64,000 nucleotides of DNA. Origin: Trematomus loennbergii. Lineage: Eukaryota; Chordata; Actinopteri; Perciformes; Nototheniidae. The notes beneath the pieces were generated by a model. It worked only from the letters and a program-made list of their open reading frames with translations, was not told the origin of the DNA and did no database searches. Location: positions 5,558,207 through 5,622,206 of the forward strand of contig JAAOOA010000056.1 of NCBI GenBank assembly GCA_012861695.1. The letters are read 5' to 3'. Below are positions 13,991 through 26,059 of the stretch, in pieces (position 1 is the stretch's first letter; every line of letters starts with the position of its first letter). The translations under genes and the position numbers were made by a program.

Positions 13991-14379
13991 CATGTCATCA
14001 CTGTATGTTAGCAGAAGTACACTAGTTACTAATCAGCTCTAAATGTTATCAGCAGATTAAATTGCTATTAGATGAATTACCCCTACACTCACTAGTTATT
14101 GACTCAGTAGGCCGTTTATTTGTATTGGTAAACTGGATCAGGGAGGTTGAACATCTAAGGCAGTGACGTAATGATGAGAGCAAAGGAGGAAGTCAGGTAA
14201 CAAAAGAGTGACAAAGTGAGTAGACTTTCACCCTGGAGGCTGCTGATTGTACCACATGTGAAATCAAAAGTCAATGCATTGATTCATTTTAAGTTACGTA
14301 TCTAAGTTAACTTGCGTTACCTCTGTTGCTGTCATCTCTGAGGGAATAACAGTGGTGAACAGAGTATTCTTTTACTTAA

Positions 14380-15030
14380 AGGTCCCATGTCATGGCCATT
14401 TCTACTGATCATAATTCCATTGTTGAGGTCTACTAGAATTTATTTATATTGTGCAATGTTCCAAACTCACATTGGTTTCTCATACAGCATCTCTGTATAG
14501 TATGTGTATTCACTCTCTGTCCTAAACGGCTTGTTGGAGCTCCTGCCCCCCCTCCCCTCCCTCCCCTCCCTGTGAGCCCAGTGTGCTCTGATTGGTCAGC
14601 TTGCCCACTCTGTTCTGATGAGTCTACCACTATGGTCTACCACCGTTGCAGCGGAACATCAGTGATTATGTGTTACAATGGCGTTAGCAACCAGAAAAGA
14701 CACCATGAAGGACAAACAGATGAGAATGCTGCGTGGGGTCTGGGTGCCGTGTTGGCGGGACGTTGCACGGCTCGCTGCTGTGAGGAGCGGAAGTGTGAGC
14801 TGGGTTTATTTCCTGGTTGCTGCGTGGGGTCTGCGAGACAGCAAGACATCGCGAATGGACGCGGGAAGGGGGGGTGCTGAGGGGGCTGCAGCACCCCCAT
14901 CTGCGAGGTTCCACTAGCACCCGCATCCCCCCGTACCCCCAAACACGGCGCACCTACAGTGTAAGCACGCCACAGTTTCGCCGCTGCAAGGCTCCACAGT
15001 TTCATGCTGAGAGAGTGTGTGTGTGAGGAG
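14380..15030 (+). mobile_element. possible MITE family L, one end only
   Basis: The sequence after TTAA begins AAGGTCCCATGTCATGG, a terminus style common among fish MITEs. No inverted partner end was found, so the right limit is arbitrary. The GC-rich interior produces overlapping open frames on both strands that I do not accept as genes. Confidence 0.35.
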
Positions 15031-16293
15031 CTCCACGGATTGGTCCATTTGAACTCAATTAAAAGTTCTGAGTTACTAAAGTAAAAGTAAAGAAGCCTAT
15101 CAGCAAAAAACAACCTTAAGTTTCAAAAGTATAGTTCTGTTTGATTAAACATTTAGATATTATAGTTTTTGAAATGTTTTATTTTGTCAATGTAAAGCAC
15201 AGTGTGTATACTTTGTGTACTACCGAGTATATGTTGTGTGTATATATCATATAAACACATGTTTATATAAATAACTGGTAACTTCAAATCAAATTAAAGT
15301 AGTAAAGTAAAAGTATAATATTCCTCTCTGAGAGGGATCAAATTGTAAATGTACTAGTTACCTAGGTAATCATGTATTACCAATCATATATAATCACAAA
15401 TTGAGATGCTTGTCCTAATATGTATTAATACACACACAAATCATTCATCACAATCATCATTTTAAGGTTTAAAACTTGATATTTATTTTCATTTAATCAA
15501 CTCCTTTAAATTAATCTCAGAGCAGTGAGGGGAAACAGTAGAAGAAGATATGTTATATTTGTCCTCGTGTGTGTGCTGAGGATATATTTTGCAGGCCTAA
15601 TCTTATAAAAACAAGTTAGACGATTACTTTTAAAATAAAAACAATTTCCTTTTTTTCAAAAGTCAGGGCTATTAATGCAGAAAATGTAATGTAATCCTAC
15701 TCAAATTGTTTAGAACCGCTCAAAAATAATTGCCATGTAAATAACTGAACACACAGTGGGAAGATGTCATAAACTGTGCACATACCACTTTACCTGCCAA
15801 AGCTGTCATTATATATTGTTAAGAATTCGATTTGAAATAAAGACCACACTAAATGCCTTGTTAACACAGATATTTCTTGCAGTGCTGACCAGCCAGTGTG
15901 AGCAGCACCCCCTTCTATTTGTCTTTCATCGTCCCCACAGACAAAATAAAGCCTACAGTAGATACGGGGCATGGGGGGGTGGTGTGCATGAATGTCAGGA
16001 TTCTCTTCTGAGGATCCCAACTGAAGCCGAGGTATGCACAGCATGTGATGCGAAATCTGTGTAATTTTTTGAAAGGCATCACATAATCAGGAGGAGTCAA
16101 AAGCTTTCTGGCAGTAATTGCCTTTTGGCCACAGACAGAATAACACTTTTCAATCTTTCCCTGCAGAGATTTCGAACAAATCAAACCCGAGACTGAACCA
16201 AGTTCTGTGCTGCTGTGCTGTCTCTGCATTTACATATTAACTGAGTCACTGATTTCAAATCACAATTGAACTAATCTGACGTGCATCATATTC
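15031..16293. other. intergenic, nothing recognisable
   Basis: AT-rich non-coding sequence with no domain, RNA gene or complete repeat that I can support. Confidence 0.5.
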
Positions 16294-16297
16294 TTAA

Positions 16298-16765
16298 AGC
16301 GGAACTATTATGCTTTTTGGGGGTTTTCCCTTTCCGTTCGTTATATAGGTTTTTGTGAGTGTAAATGATCTGCAAAGGCTAAAATCCCTGTGTTCCCTTT
16401 CTCACACTCCCCCCTAACCCCCCCCTGCCTGAAACGCTTCCATTGGACTCCTTTGTTTACTTCCACAACAAAGTGACATCACTATGTAACACTAGCGCAT
16501 CTATTGGCAAGTGCTCCAACACATTGTACATGATAGGCTAAGGGGCGGGGCATATATTAGCGCTTGACCAATCACAACAGAGCCGGCTAGCTAACCAATC
16601 AGAGCAGACTGGGCTCTGGTTTCAGACAGAGGGTGAAAAGAGGTGCTGCAGCTCAGGCAGTATGAGAGAAATGAAGACCTTTTTGAACATTAAAGCATGG
16701 AGACATGTCCCAGTAGAGACACTACATACTGATATGAACCTGAAAATGTGCATAATAGGGCCCCT
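16298..16765 (+). mobile_element. MITE family A, copy A2, TTAA on both sides
   Basis: TTAA at 16294-16297 and 16766-16769 brackets a 468-bp element. The left end is AGCGGAACTATTATGC and the right end GCATAATAGGGCCCC, so the termini are imperfect inverted repeats. The internal landmarks match A1. This is the cleanest uninterrupted copy in the window. Confidence 0.88.
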
Positions 16766-19647
16766 TTAAGTTTGTCTTAAAGTCCAGAATGAGAAGAAAA
16801 AGAGCTTTTAAAAGTGTTTATGGGCAAACATTTGTGTTTTTAGATTCCATCACATAGAGGGGATTGGAAATGGAATCTTTACTGTACATCTATCCGCTTG
16901 ATGTGGAGCCAGCTGCCATGTTGCAAAAGGAAAACAAGCAATATACTGTCAAAAGATCTGAACCGAGATATAACAGAGGCGTTTTTTTGATTTATAGTCT
17001 GATCAGCTCTCTTCTGCGTGAGCTGCATGATACACTCTCACTCATACTCCTTTAATTATCCCGTCTTCTCCCTCTCTCAGAGCCCACTTTCATTTCTTTA
17101 TTTTATCAACCTCCCTTTTCTCCCATTGCTTCAACTTTTCTCCCTGCCACGCCCCACCCACTAAACCCAGTGGCTGCTCTCATCAGGGGTTTGAGCTGTA
17201 TTTTCATCCAACCATTGGGACATGCAAGAGGGAGGGTTGGGGTCTAAAGGATGCACAGTATCAAAAGGAATCAGTGAGCAATATAACAAAAAGCTCAAAG
17301 AAAAGAACCCTTCCCCTCCCTCTTTCCTCCCTTGTTTCACAGTTTGCTGAGAAAGGAGGGGAGGGAAGGGGGAGATAATCTGCATCGGTGTGTTGCGATG
17401 TGTGGCGTTGTTGCTGATTTTCCACAGCTTCACTCAACACACTCCTGCTGAGTTAATAATTCTGACCTCTGCTTAATTAAAATAACAGACTATCCTCCAC
17501 TGAGAAAAAAAAAAGAATAATTCTAACTAATCGCTAATTAAGATTTAGCAAAAACAACAAGAAACCTGTCGAGGAGGATGTATCTATTTTTAGAGTTTAT
17601 TCCGAGGAAGGAGCAGCTGCGTGTGGACACTCAGTTTTAACCAAAGTTCCTCTTGAGGGAGCATTGTTACTGCCGCTCCAGTAAACTAAGAGAAATGGAG
17701 TTAAACTAGTGCACGTGATGTCAATTAACATAACTGTGGTGCAGAAACAAATCCCTTAAAACAAGCAAGAAAAAAGAATCACATTTACAAGTGCTCATTG
17801 AGGATGTGAGGGCTTTTTCCGAGGAAAGAGACATAGCATTACTTCATTAATTGCTCATTTCGTAGTGTTGCTCTTTTGACCGGGTAAGGTGAACGGGGCC
17901 AGGAACACAGTCACAACAAAATGATTGTGCTGTAATAACCGCGTCTTCTCTCTAGTCTTCAAATCTTGGCCCCCGCTGACGTGAGGGGCTGTAATTCTGC
18001 AGCAAGGAGTGTTAAGAGGATATCATTATCGTGTGTTTCTCTGAGTAAGCTGCAGTTTTTTGGTTCAATATAGTAGCGTTTTGTTTCCTCTCCTTTTCAG
18101 TTTTGCATTAAAGCTGGGTCAAGCCGACCCCTCCCATGGCAATTCTTTTCAAACAGAGCTGCCAAAGCGCCTCCTCTGCCACGAACGGAGCCAATATCGA
18201 TGCCATGCTCAAAAAAAAAATACTGATTGAAAAGAGACTTACATGTTTCAAAGCATGCTGGGAGCTGGGGGCCAGGCGGAAGCCCAAAGTATTAAAGCTG
18301 AGATAGTCACCAGTATGCTATAAAAAGGAAACATATGCCCACAAGTCCGGCAGTACACCAGTGCATGTAGTGATGTGAAGATTGCTTTCTATTTTCCGCA
18401 GGTTTTTTTTCTTTGATTTTGTCGTATTTCTTTGGATTAGGAAAAAAATATACCCAGAAAATGTATATTTCTTTTATATTTTAAATTGTGGCAACATGTA
18501 GCCATATTGAATAAAAGATACATTAGGCTCAGTTGCAATACATTTAAAAATAATTGGATTATTTTCTTTTGAATATAATATTTATCATTGTGTGTCATTC
18601 CTTTTATTTTCTAAAACCTTGCAGGTAATTAGGTCACAGCACTGAAAACATCTTTATTTTAAATAAATAAAACATATTTGACAGGGAACAGCTTGTAAAA
18701 GAGCAAAGGACATGACACTGGTGTTAATTCATGAAAGTGTTATTTTATGAATCTCGTCTCATTCTATGATATTCAAAATCTCTGTCAACAGCAGATTTGT
18801 GAAAAGAGATTTTTAATTAGCAAATGAGTCAGAAGTGTCTTGATTTTTTCCTTCAGCTGATCTCTGTAGTTTATCAGAAGATGATAAGAAGAAAATTCAT
18901 GCAAATCCCCCAAAGAGCTCCATTGTTATCTCGATATACTGTTCTTCTTCTCTAAATCTGCGAGCATAATAGAAATTCTGCGGTGAAGTGTGGAGCTGCG
19001 CACTCCGTTTGCATATTTATTCAGCTGTCATATCTATCTGAGCAGATCATCAGAGGAGATAAACTAAAGAGATGAGGGAATAATGGCTCTTGCTGAGAGG
19101 CTGCCGAAATGATACACGCATATATTCCTGAAAAACACCAGGAACTGGGTAAACAAAAATGTACTCTACAAAGCATCGCGATTCCAAACGAGCTGCGGTT
19201 AATGATGGTGATGATGGGGATGATAATGATGAGGAAGATGCTCTGAATACAATGTGAATGATGAAAAGTTTCGAGGAGTAACAATGCAACAAACTTTTTA
19301 CTCTCTTAGGGAATTGTTTTGTGCAGAATTCCCAAACAGGAAATAGAGAGTATGCATGATGTACTCTTACACTGACCTGATGTGCAGGTGTGAGCTGTTC
19401 AAAGTCATTATTTCACAATGAGAACGGCTTAAAGACTCTTGAAACACAGTGTGACCTTTGTGGGAAATGTTCCTGAACAGAACATGGCCCCTGACATTTA
19501 GTACAAGAAGCCTCTAAGGTCATGCTGTTGATACCTCTTGTGGAAAATAATCATGGAGAAACACAGAGAGTGCTCCCTTTGATTTACTACACTGAAAAAG
19601 GTTGACTTTAATTAAGTGTTTTATGTCCAAAAATCTCACATGTATTA

Positions 19648-19722
19648 GGTTAGTTGAAAGCAATCACATTAAGATGAACCTAATCTTTTTTATTTAAATA
19701 ATATTATTGCTTTCAACTAACC
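19648..19722. repeat. inverted repeat, 17-nt arms
   Basis: GGTTAGTTGAAAGCAAT at 19648-19664 is the exact reverse complement of 19706-19722, with a 41-nt AT-rich loop. It is probably the core of a small palindromic MITE. Confidence 0.8.
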
Positions 19723-19985
19723 TGATACAGTTAGGTGAAATCTGTTGACATAATACATTTCATTAAAATCAACGTTTCAGTTGATGCACATTTTAACAGC
19801 ATGTAGCACTTGGAAGCAGTGACCTTTCATTTCGTCGCCGCAACACTTTAAAGACTACAAGTGTGGGTATCACAGGGACCCTCGTGTCATATATCCCTCA
19901 ATGCATATGTGTTCAGTATAGGACAGCTAATTGAACAATATCCAGGAAGTGACAAGAGGACAGCGAATAGAAACTCTGCTCAATG

Positions 19986-19999
19986 GTGCCATCTAGTGC
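19986..19999 (-). promoter_or_regulatory. CTCF-like motif
   Basis: The minus strand reads GCACTAGATGGCAC, which fits the vertebrate CTCF core CCASYAGRKGGCRS at 13 of 14 positions. A single motif match carries a high false-positive rate. Confidence 0.35.
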
Positions 20000-22241
20000 C
20001 TGCCGACGCCCCTCGGTACAGTAAGAGATCTCCCTGCTGCTGCTGCTGAGGAAGTTTGGATAACAATTATCTGTTGTATTTGCATTCATGTGATTGCTTT
20101 GTCTGCAGACTCATCTGACTGCAATTATAAAGAGTAGCATTAAAACACTAATTAATTAACTCAATTGTGGTTAGATTGATTAATTCTAAACAAACATGAG
20201 ATCGCAGCGAGCAAATGAGCTCTGGAGTGCCGATGCATCTGGGAGTGCTGCTGCAGAAGACATTTTGATTATCTGCAGACACATGTAGTTGCAAATCTTT
20301 TAATTAACACAAATAGATAGTGGGGGAGAGTGAGGCGCTCGTGCAACTATCCTGCCAGTTACTTAGTAATCATAATTTGGTCAGTTTTTAAAAGAATTGA
20401 GGGGTGTGAATGTGTGAGGCAGTGATGGAGAGGGAGCTCAATTATTCCAAAGTTGTGTTGCGCATGTGTGTTCATGCACATGTGAGTGGGGGGTGCACGT
20501 GTACAGTGTGTGTAGCAAAATGACATGGAAAGTCGTCACACAAACGGGAGATAATCAAATTATGATCAAAACAAACAGATGGTCACATAAATCATCCATT
20601 CACATGTTGGACTGGCGCCTCTGTTGCAGAACAATGAATCACTGCCTATCAATGCTACAATCAAAACATAAGGGCTGTTATGAATACAAAAAGCTTCTTA
20701 TTATATGTCACCACAATCAGCAACTGTATTTCTTTTGGAAAGATCTACGAATACCTGACACGGAATCATAAAACAATACAGTTGAAATAATGGAAAATGT
20801 TATAATTAGGATTTTCTCTGATTCTTAAGTCTTGTGTTTGGTCAAAAGGACATCTCTCAAACAGAGATCTCTCCCAGATTTCAGATTTTGATGAGAACAT
20901 ATTTCATTATTAAGCACAAATACAAGCATTTACCTTCTGTATCCTTACAAATCCTGAACTCCTGTGCGAGATTTCAAAGGGAGCAGTCAGTCAGAGCTCC
21001 CTTTTCTCGGTGTGCTGTCAGCATCTGCACATGCAGAAAAGCCTAATCAGAGAGATACCAGTAAAGTGCATGTAATACTTTAGAGATTTAATGCAGTTTT
21101 TAATTGGATAGAGGCCCATTATTTTTCAATACAGAAGGGGCACTGAGGCACATAAAGCTCTTGAATATTTTTGCAAATCGTGTTCAACAGCATAATGATT
21201 AACCATGGCACTAAATTTGCCTCACAAAATGAAAAGCAAACTTCATGCAAGGCGTAATTTAATTGTTTCCCTTCACATTTTCTGCCTCCCATTGTTGGAA
21301 GCTTAACATTTTTAGAGTCTGCTTAACAGCTGCCTTGTGATGCTTGAGCTGCAACAATGTGACTGACAAATGTTTTGAAGTAGACTTCCCAGTGTCCTCG
21401 TATAGGCAGAGTGTCAGGAAATCTTACATCACTTAGTGTCGCATGAAGCCTTATTACATGGATATTTATTTGACTAATTTAAGGCTGGAAAATACCACTA
21501 AATATGTCATTCAATCAATGCCATACATGACACTCAATGCATCTACTATTTCAACATTTGAAACAATAATCTATTCTCTCTCTGAAACCATTACAATAAC
21601 TTTAGATAAAACAAACACATGTCCTCACAAATTATTTTAATTTGCCCACATTTGTTTGTAGTGTATCACCCTATAGGAGCACCCAAATGTCGCATTATGG
21701 GCTTTGTTTTCTGCACCAACATATAACATACCGGTTATTGTGTTGAGCAATACAATCCTTCAGCAGTCAGAACTGCACGTCACATTTCCATTTCAACCTG
21801 AGGAGAACACTGCCATCTGGGCTGCAATTAGTGGTAATGCAATCCTGAGCCACTCGTTTGTGGGCATGAATATTCACCATCAGAATCAGGACCAGAACCA
21901 GAGTGGCTCAGACAGGATGTACTCACATGCACTGCTTTACTAAAAGATACAGGAGGATGTTTCTTAACCCTCCTATTGTCTTCGTTTCCCCCCTTACTTT
22001 GGTGTTCACGGTCAAATTTGACCGGTCCTGTTTTAACTGCTATTACATTAACACAAAAAACATTAATCATCACCAAATTCATTTAACACCCTTTCAAACT
22101 GTAAATATTGTATCAGACTACTGGTATACATGAACAACTGCAGTAAATATACAAAGAATAGACACTGAACATGTATTGCGTGTGCCAGGTGTGATCCATG
22201 TGGGGGGATGGGCACATAAGAGCGGGAAATGTGTCAAATTG

Positions 22242-22244
<3 letters not shown>

Positions 22245-22276
<32 letters not shown>
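22245..22276 (+). repeat. (TG)n microsatellite, 32 bp
   Basis: A pure TG run inside MITE G, between the duplicated GTGTGCCAGG units. Confidence 0.95.
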
Positions 22277-22277
<1 letters not shown>

Positions 22278-22331
22278 CAGGTGTGATTAACATGGGGGGA
22301 TTGGGCACATAAGGGACACACACACACATCT

Positions 22332-22334
<3 letters not shown>

Positions 22335-22412
<78 letters not shown>
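22335..22412 (+). repeat. (GT)n microsatellite, 78 bp
   Basis: A pure GT run inside MITE G. A CACACA stretch at 22317-22328 precedes it, so the two could pair. Confidence 0.95.
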
Positions 22413-22415
<3 letters not shown>

Positions 22416-22615
22416 ACCGGGAACACCATGGGTGTTACAAAGTTGACTAAATCATCAAAATTCAATGAAAGTGGTGATCAGCTATTGTATATGTTCAAAT
22501 GTCTACTGTGAAGGATATCATAAAGCCTGAATGCAATCAATGTAAAACTAAAAAGTTATGATTGATGAAAGTAGTAAATCGGTCAGATTTGACCCGAAGA
22601 CAACAGGAGGGTTAA

Positions 22616-25500
22616 ATGGTAAATGGGTATAAAGATGTAAAAAAAGGGAACAAAATACATTAAAATAGAGATACAATTACATGAATGCACTGGCAGGTCA
22701 AATAGGATGCAAGTCTAATCGGTAGCTGTATGCAGTTAGTGTAAGAGTAATACATAACACTGGAGAAAGACTGTATGAGTTCAAAGTGATGTAGCAAAAC
22801 AAATGGAGGTGGTTGTATGTATGCTAATGCACACATAAACACACTGTCTATGTACAGGATGGGTCAGATTATTTGATATCAGTAACTTAATGAAAACTAT
22901 ATGGCCATTTTTTAAATAACACAATCCATTGGATTCCAAAAATAAAGTAATCTAATGTGAACACTTTTGGATCACTTCAAAGTCAAAGTGAAGATGTTGA
23001 AAAAAGGATGTAGCCAAAAAAATGTAAGGTTCAACAAATATGATCCTCTTGAAACATCTCAAAACATTTTCAATGCAAATAAAATGGATTTTTGCTGCCC
23101 TATATTTAGTTGTTGAACCCCATTGATTTGATCAACCAATACGAGCACTGAGACAAGAGAGTGTTTATCCTCAATTGTTTTAAATAATTAAAAAGGATCA
23201 AATAGTCCCTATCTAACCCTGTCTATATACAGTATGCAAATTGATGCATTGTGACTAATACAACAACATGACATGTATGTAAATATACTGTATATGCAAA
23301 CATTAACTACTGCTAATTGTTCAGAAACCGCCGTATCACATTCACATGTTTCGCCCTGTGGGCTGGTGGGATGGTGAATCCCCCAAAAAACTGTGCCAGG
23401 TGTGGATGCTGGACTACAGTTTAAGGTGGGGGTGTTGGAGGGGGTGTGGGGGACAACATTGATCTGCATGTCACTGCTGTGGATGTTTAAGGTCAGGCTC
23501 ATTTGAACTAATACTGCACATAAAAACACTCCATTCATGAGAAGTATTCACATACAATCACCTTATATGGAGACATATATGTAATTTGTAAAGTAACTAA
23601 AGAAGGCAAACATGTTTTGGAGTTAAATGAACAATATTTACCTCTGATATGTTAGTGGAGTAGAAGTATGAAGATGGAACAAGTATATAACAGCTACCTG
23701 AAATGTGTTCTTAGGTACTAGGGTAAATGTACTTAGCACCACCACAACTCAGCAGGTAGAGTGTGTGCATATAAAAGCTAAGTCATGCAGTTATCCTTAT
23801 CAAATCTATGAGTTCACATGGTTTTCATAATGGATCCACCATTTCCTTAATAACAGAGTGTCCCTTGCCTGATTATTATAGACATATATTATGTATATGT
23901 TCAATTTAATCCAGTTTGACTAAAAGGAAAAGTAAGAAAATAAGAGACAAGCAAATCTGCCGAGATTAGATTGAAAGAAAATCTAATTACGCATTATTTC
24001 ATTTGCTAGAAAGCCCTCCTCTGGTTTACCAAAAGCAAACAATTAAAACAGCAATAGAAATGACAAAACTAGGGATGTATAATCTTTCCTCCTTTTGAGA
24101 TGTGTTGTATCTCTAACACACACTTACTGTAGCTGCAGTGTGATGTGTGAAGTTTAGCACAAACGCAGTAAACAAGCCTCTTTCTGCCTGAGCACAGCGC
24201 GCTGATAATCTGCCTGAGCATTATCTTATGTCACTTTTGTGCATGCTTTGCCCTTCTAATGCCAGACTTTTTACCTTGTCAACACTCGAAGCTGCGCTCA
24301 CTGAATGTGAATGCTGTCGGGAAAGAAACTGACATCTGTGTCGGTTTGTAGTGCCGGTAGAGGAAATAAAAAGATAACAACAGCCTTCCTCTAAATCCAG
24401 CGGAATGGCAACTTTCCTCATTCAGCAGCACAGAGACTTTTGAGGAGATGCCATTGCTGCCTCATTGGTTTTGCACTCCCTCTGATTACTCCTCTCATCT
24501 TATGTAAATCCTCTTAAGTCACATGTTATTGTTTATTGCAACTGTGAAGGTTAGGTGTTCCTAAGCCTTGTGCGTGTGCTTATCTCGGCAGCGCACGCAT
24601 CTTTGTCTCTCCAATGTGTCTTGTTTTCGTAATACACTAATGGATGAGAAAAGTTCTCTGGACTGATGCGCTGCCGACAACCAATCCACTGCAGGAAAAT
24701 GCTAATCTCTCCCAGTGGCTAACAACTCTTCATGAAAGAGAGGCAGTTGCATGCTCCGGGGATATCACAGCGTTATCAGAAGCCTGCTGAATTTGGGGTT
24801 TTTTTTTTTTTAATAGTGAATATGAACAGTTCACAAATATACAATTACTTTTTTGACCAGTCAGCTTCCATGCTTCTGCAGTGTTTAGATTGAGGCATTG
24901 AACTGGTCACAGGTTTCTGAATGATGACCAAGATTCTCCCCAAGCAGAAGACCATAGAATAAGTACAAATATAGAAGAACTTATAAAGGCCTTTTTTATA
25001 ATATTCTTTCTGTGTTTTTCACATCGTAATGTCATGTTTTAATGCAAGAATGTCAGCTGTAAAAGGACTTAAGAGTGATAGAAGGTTTATTTAACTGAGG
25101 TGACATCCTTGATTTCCATTGTTTACATGTTTGCTTAACTATGACTATAGCTGGAGACACATAAGCCCAAACAGTCTTTTGGGGGGGTTGGGGTCTTTTT
25201 CAAGGTTCAGGTATCTCAGGGCATGGCATGAAATAACTGTAAGGAAGCCAGTACAGAAAACAAGTGATCCACTGGAAGACAATTTAAGAGACTATGAATA
25301 AAAGTATGGACCCATAAAGTATGGCTAAAGGTAACAAGTGAATTCATCTCAATTGCTAATCATGCAATGGCTCAATATGTTGGTTACATTCAAATCTCAC
25401 ACAATGATTCAATACATGATGTTGCTTGTACACTACAGTACACTGCTCATGTAGTGATGTTACGTGGGGTCAGTATTTACCTCTTCTGTTGGCACCTCTC
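22616..25500. other. intergenic, nothing recognisable
   Basis: AT-rich sequence with no supported gene or complete repeat. Confidence 0.5.
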
Positions 25501-25506
25501 TCACAG

Positions 25507-25690
25507 ACCCAGTGAAGAGCGGACCACTGTCCTCACCAGAACCAGAAGAAGCCCTGTTGAAGGCCAACCTTGGGGAGCCTCCTGATGTGAAAAGAATGGC
25601 ATTAATCAATTCCCAACGTCAGAAAGAGATCCAAGCACTGCACAGGCAATCACAATCACAATCACAATCACAATCACACACACAAGACGC
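25507..25690 (+). pseudogene. unidentified exon-like reading frame
   Basis: After a good acceptor (TTGGCACCTCTCACAG-like tract ending at 25506) the frame encodes a hydrophilic peptide including DPVKSGPLSSPEPEEALLK and, further on, DVKRMALINSQRQKEIQAL. It then runs into a CAATCA microsatellite. The composition looks like real coding sequence (acidic, helix-forming, no low complexity before the repeat). There is no partner exon, no donor site before the repeat and no protein family that I recognise. It may be an orphan exon, a retrocopied fragment or chance. Confidence 0.3.
25647..25679 (+). repeat. (CAATCA)n microsatellite
   Basis: Five and a half units of a 6-bp repeat at the end of the exon-like frame. 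Confidence 0.93.
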
Positions 25691-25870
25691 TGTCCTCTGT
25701 CCTGGGAAAAGGGATCCCTTTCTAAAATGGTTCCTCCATTAATTGTGGGGATTCTTTGTACACTGCGGGATCTAGGACAGGAGGAGTTGTGCTGTACACA
25801 CATTAAAGGCCCTGAGACAAGTGTTTGCTATCGGGCTAAGTAAATAAAATGCGATTGAATTTGATTGCCA
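25690..25870 (+). mobile_element. retroposon 3' tail
   Basis: It contains CTCTGTCCTGGGAAAAGGGA and, about 120 bp later, AAGGCCCTGAGACAAGTG followed by TAAATAAAATGCGATTGAAT. This arrangement is the familiar 3' tail of abundant teleost retroposons ending in short AATTG-type repeats. The 5' limit is uncertain. Confidence 0.55.
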
Positions 25871-26059
25871 GTGGCTGGCAGAATCCGCTTCAAGACACTG
25901 GTACCATCCTAAAGAGCTGTGAGTGGATCAGCCCTTTCCTACATCCAGGCCTTGGTTAAACCATACGGTCCAGCATGTGCTCTTCGCTCGGTGTCAGCCA
26001 ATCGGCTTGCTACGCCCTCACTGCGAGTGGGACCAAGGCACCCCTCAAAAACACACCTG

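Larger units (their letters stand above)
16770..21963. other. intergenic, nothing recognisable except small motifs
   Basis: No supported gene. The region contains the inverted repeat at 19648-19722 and a CTCF-like motif at 19986-19999, listed separately. Confidence 0.5.
21968..22611. mobile_element. MITE family G (TTAA-flanked, piggyBac-like ends)
   Basis: TTAA at 21964-21967 and 22612-22615 brackets ends CCCTCCTATTGTCTTC and GAAGACAACAGGAGGG, a 16-bp inverted repeat with one mismatch. Just inside each end is a TTTGACC-type motif. The interior holds two copies of a GTGTGCCAGGTGTGAT unit, each followed by GGCACATAAG, and two GT arrays. Confidence 0.88.

Noticed and set aside
14433..15113. Several open frames of up to 146 codons
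   Set aside because: Mutually overlapping on both strands in GC-rich, probably transposon-derived DNA; no family resemblance.
22118..22465. 115-codon frame rich in TH repeats
   Set aside because: Product of the GT arrays within MITE G.
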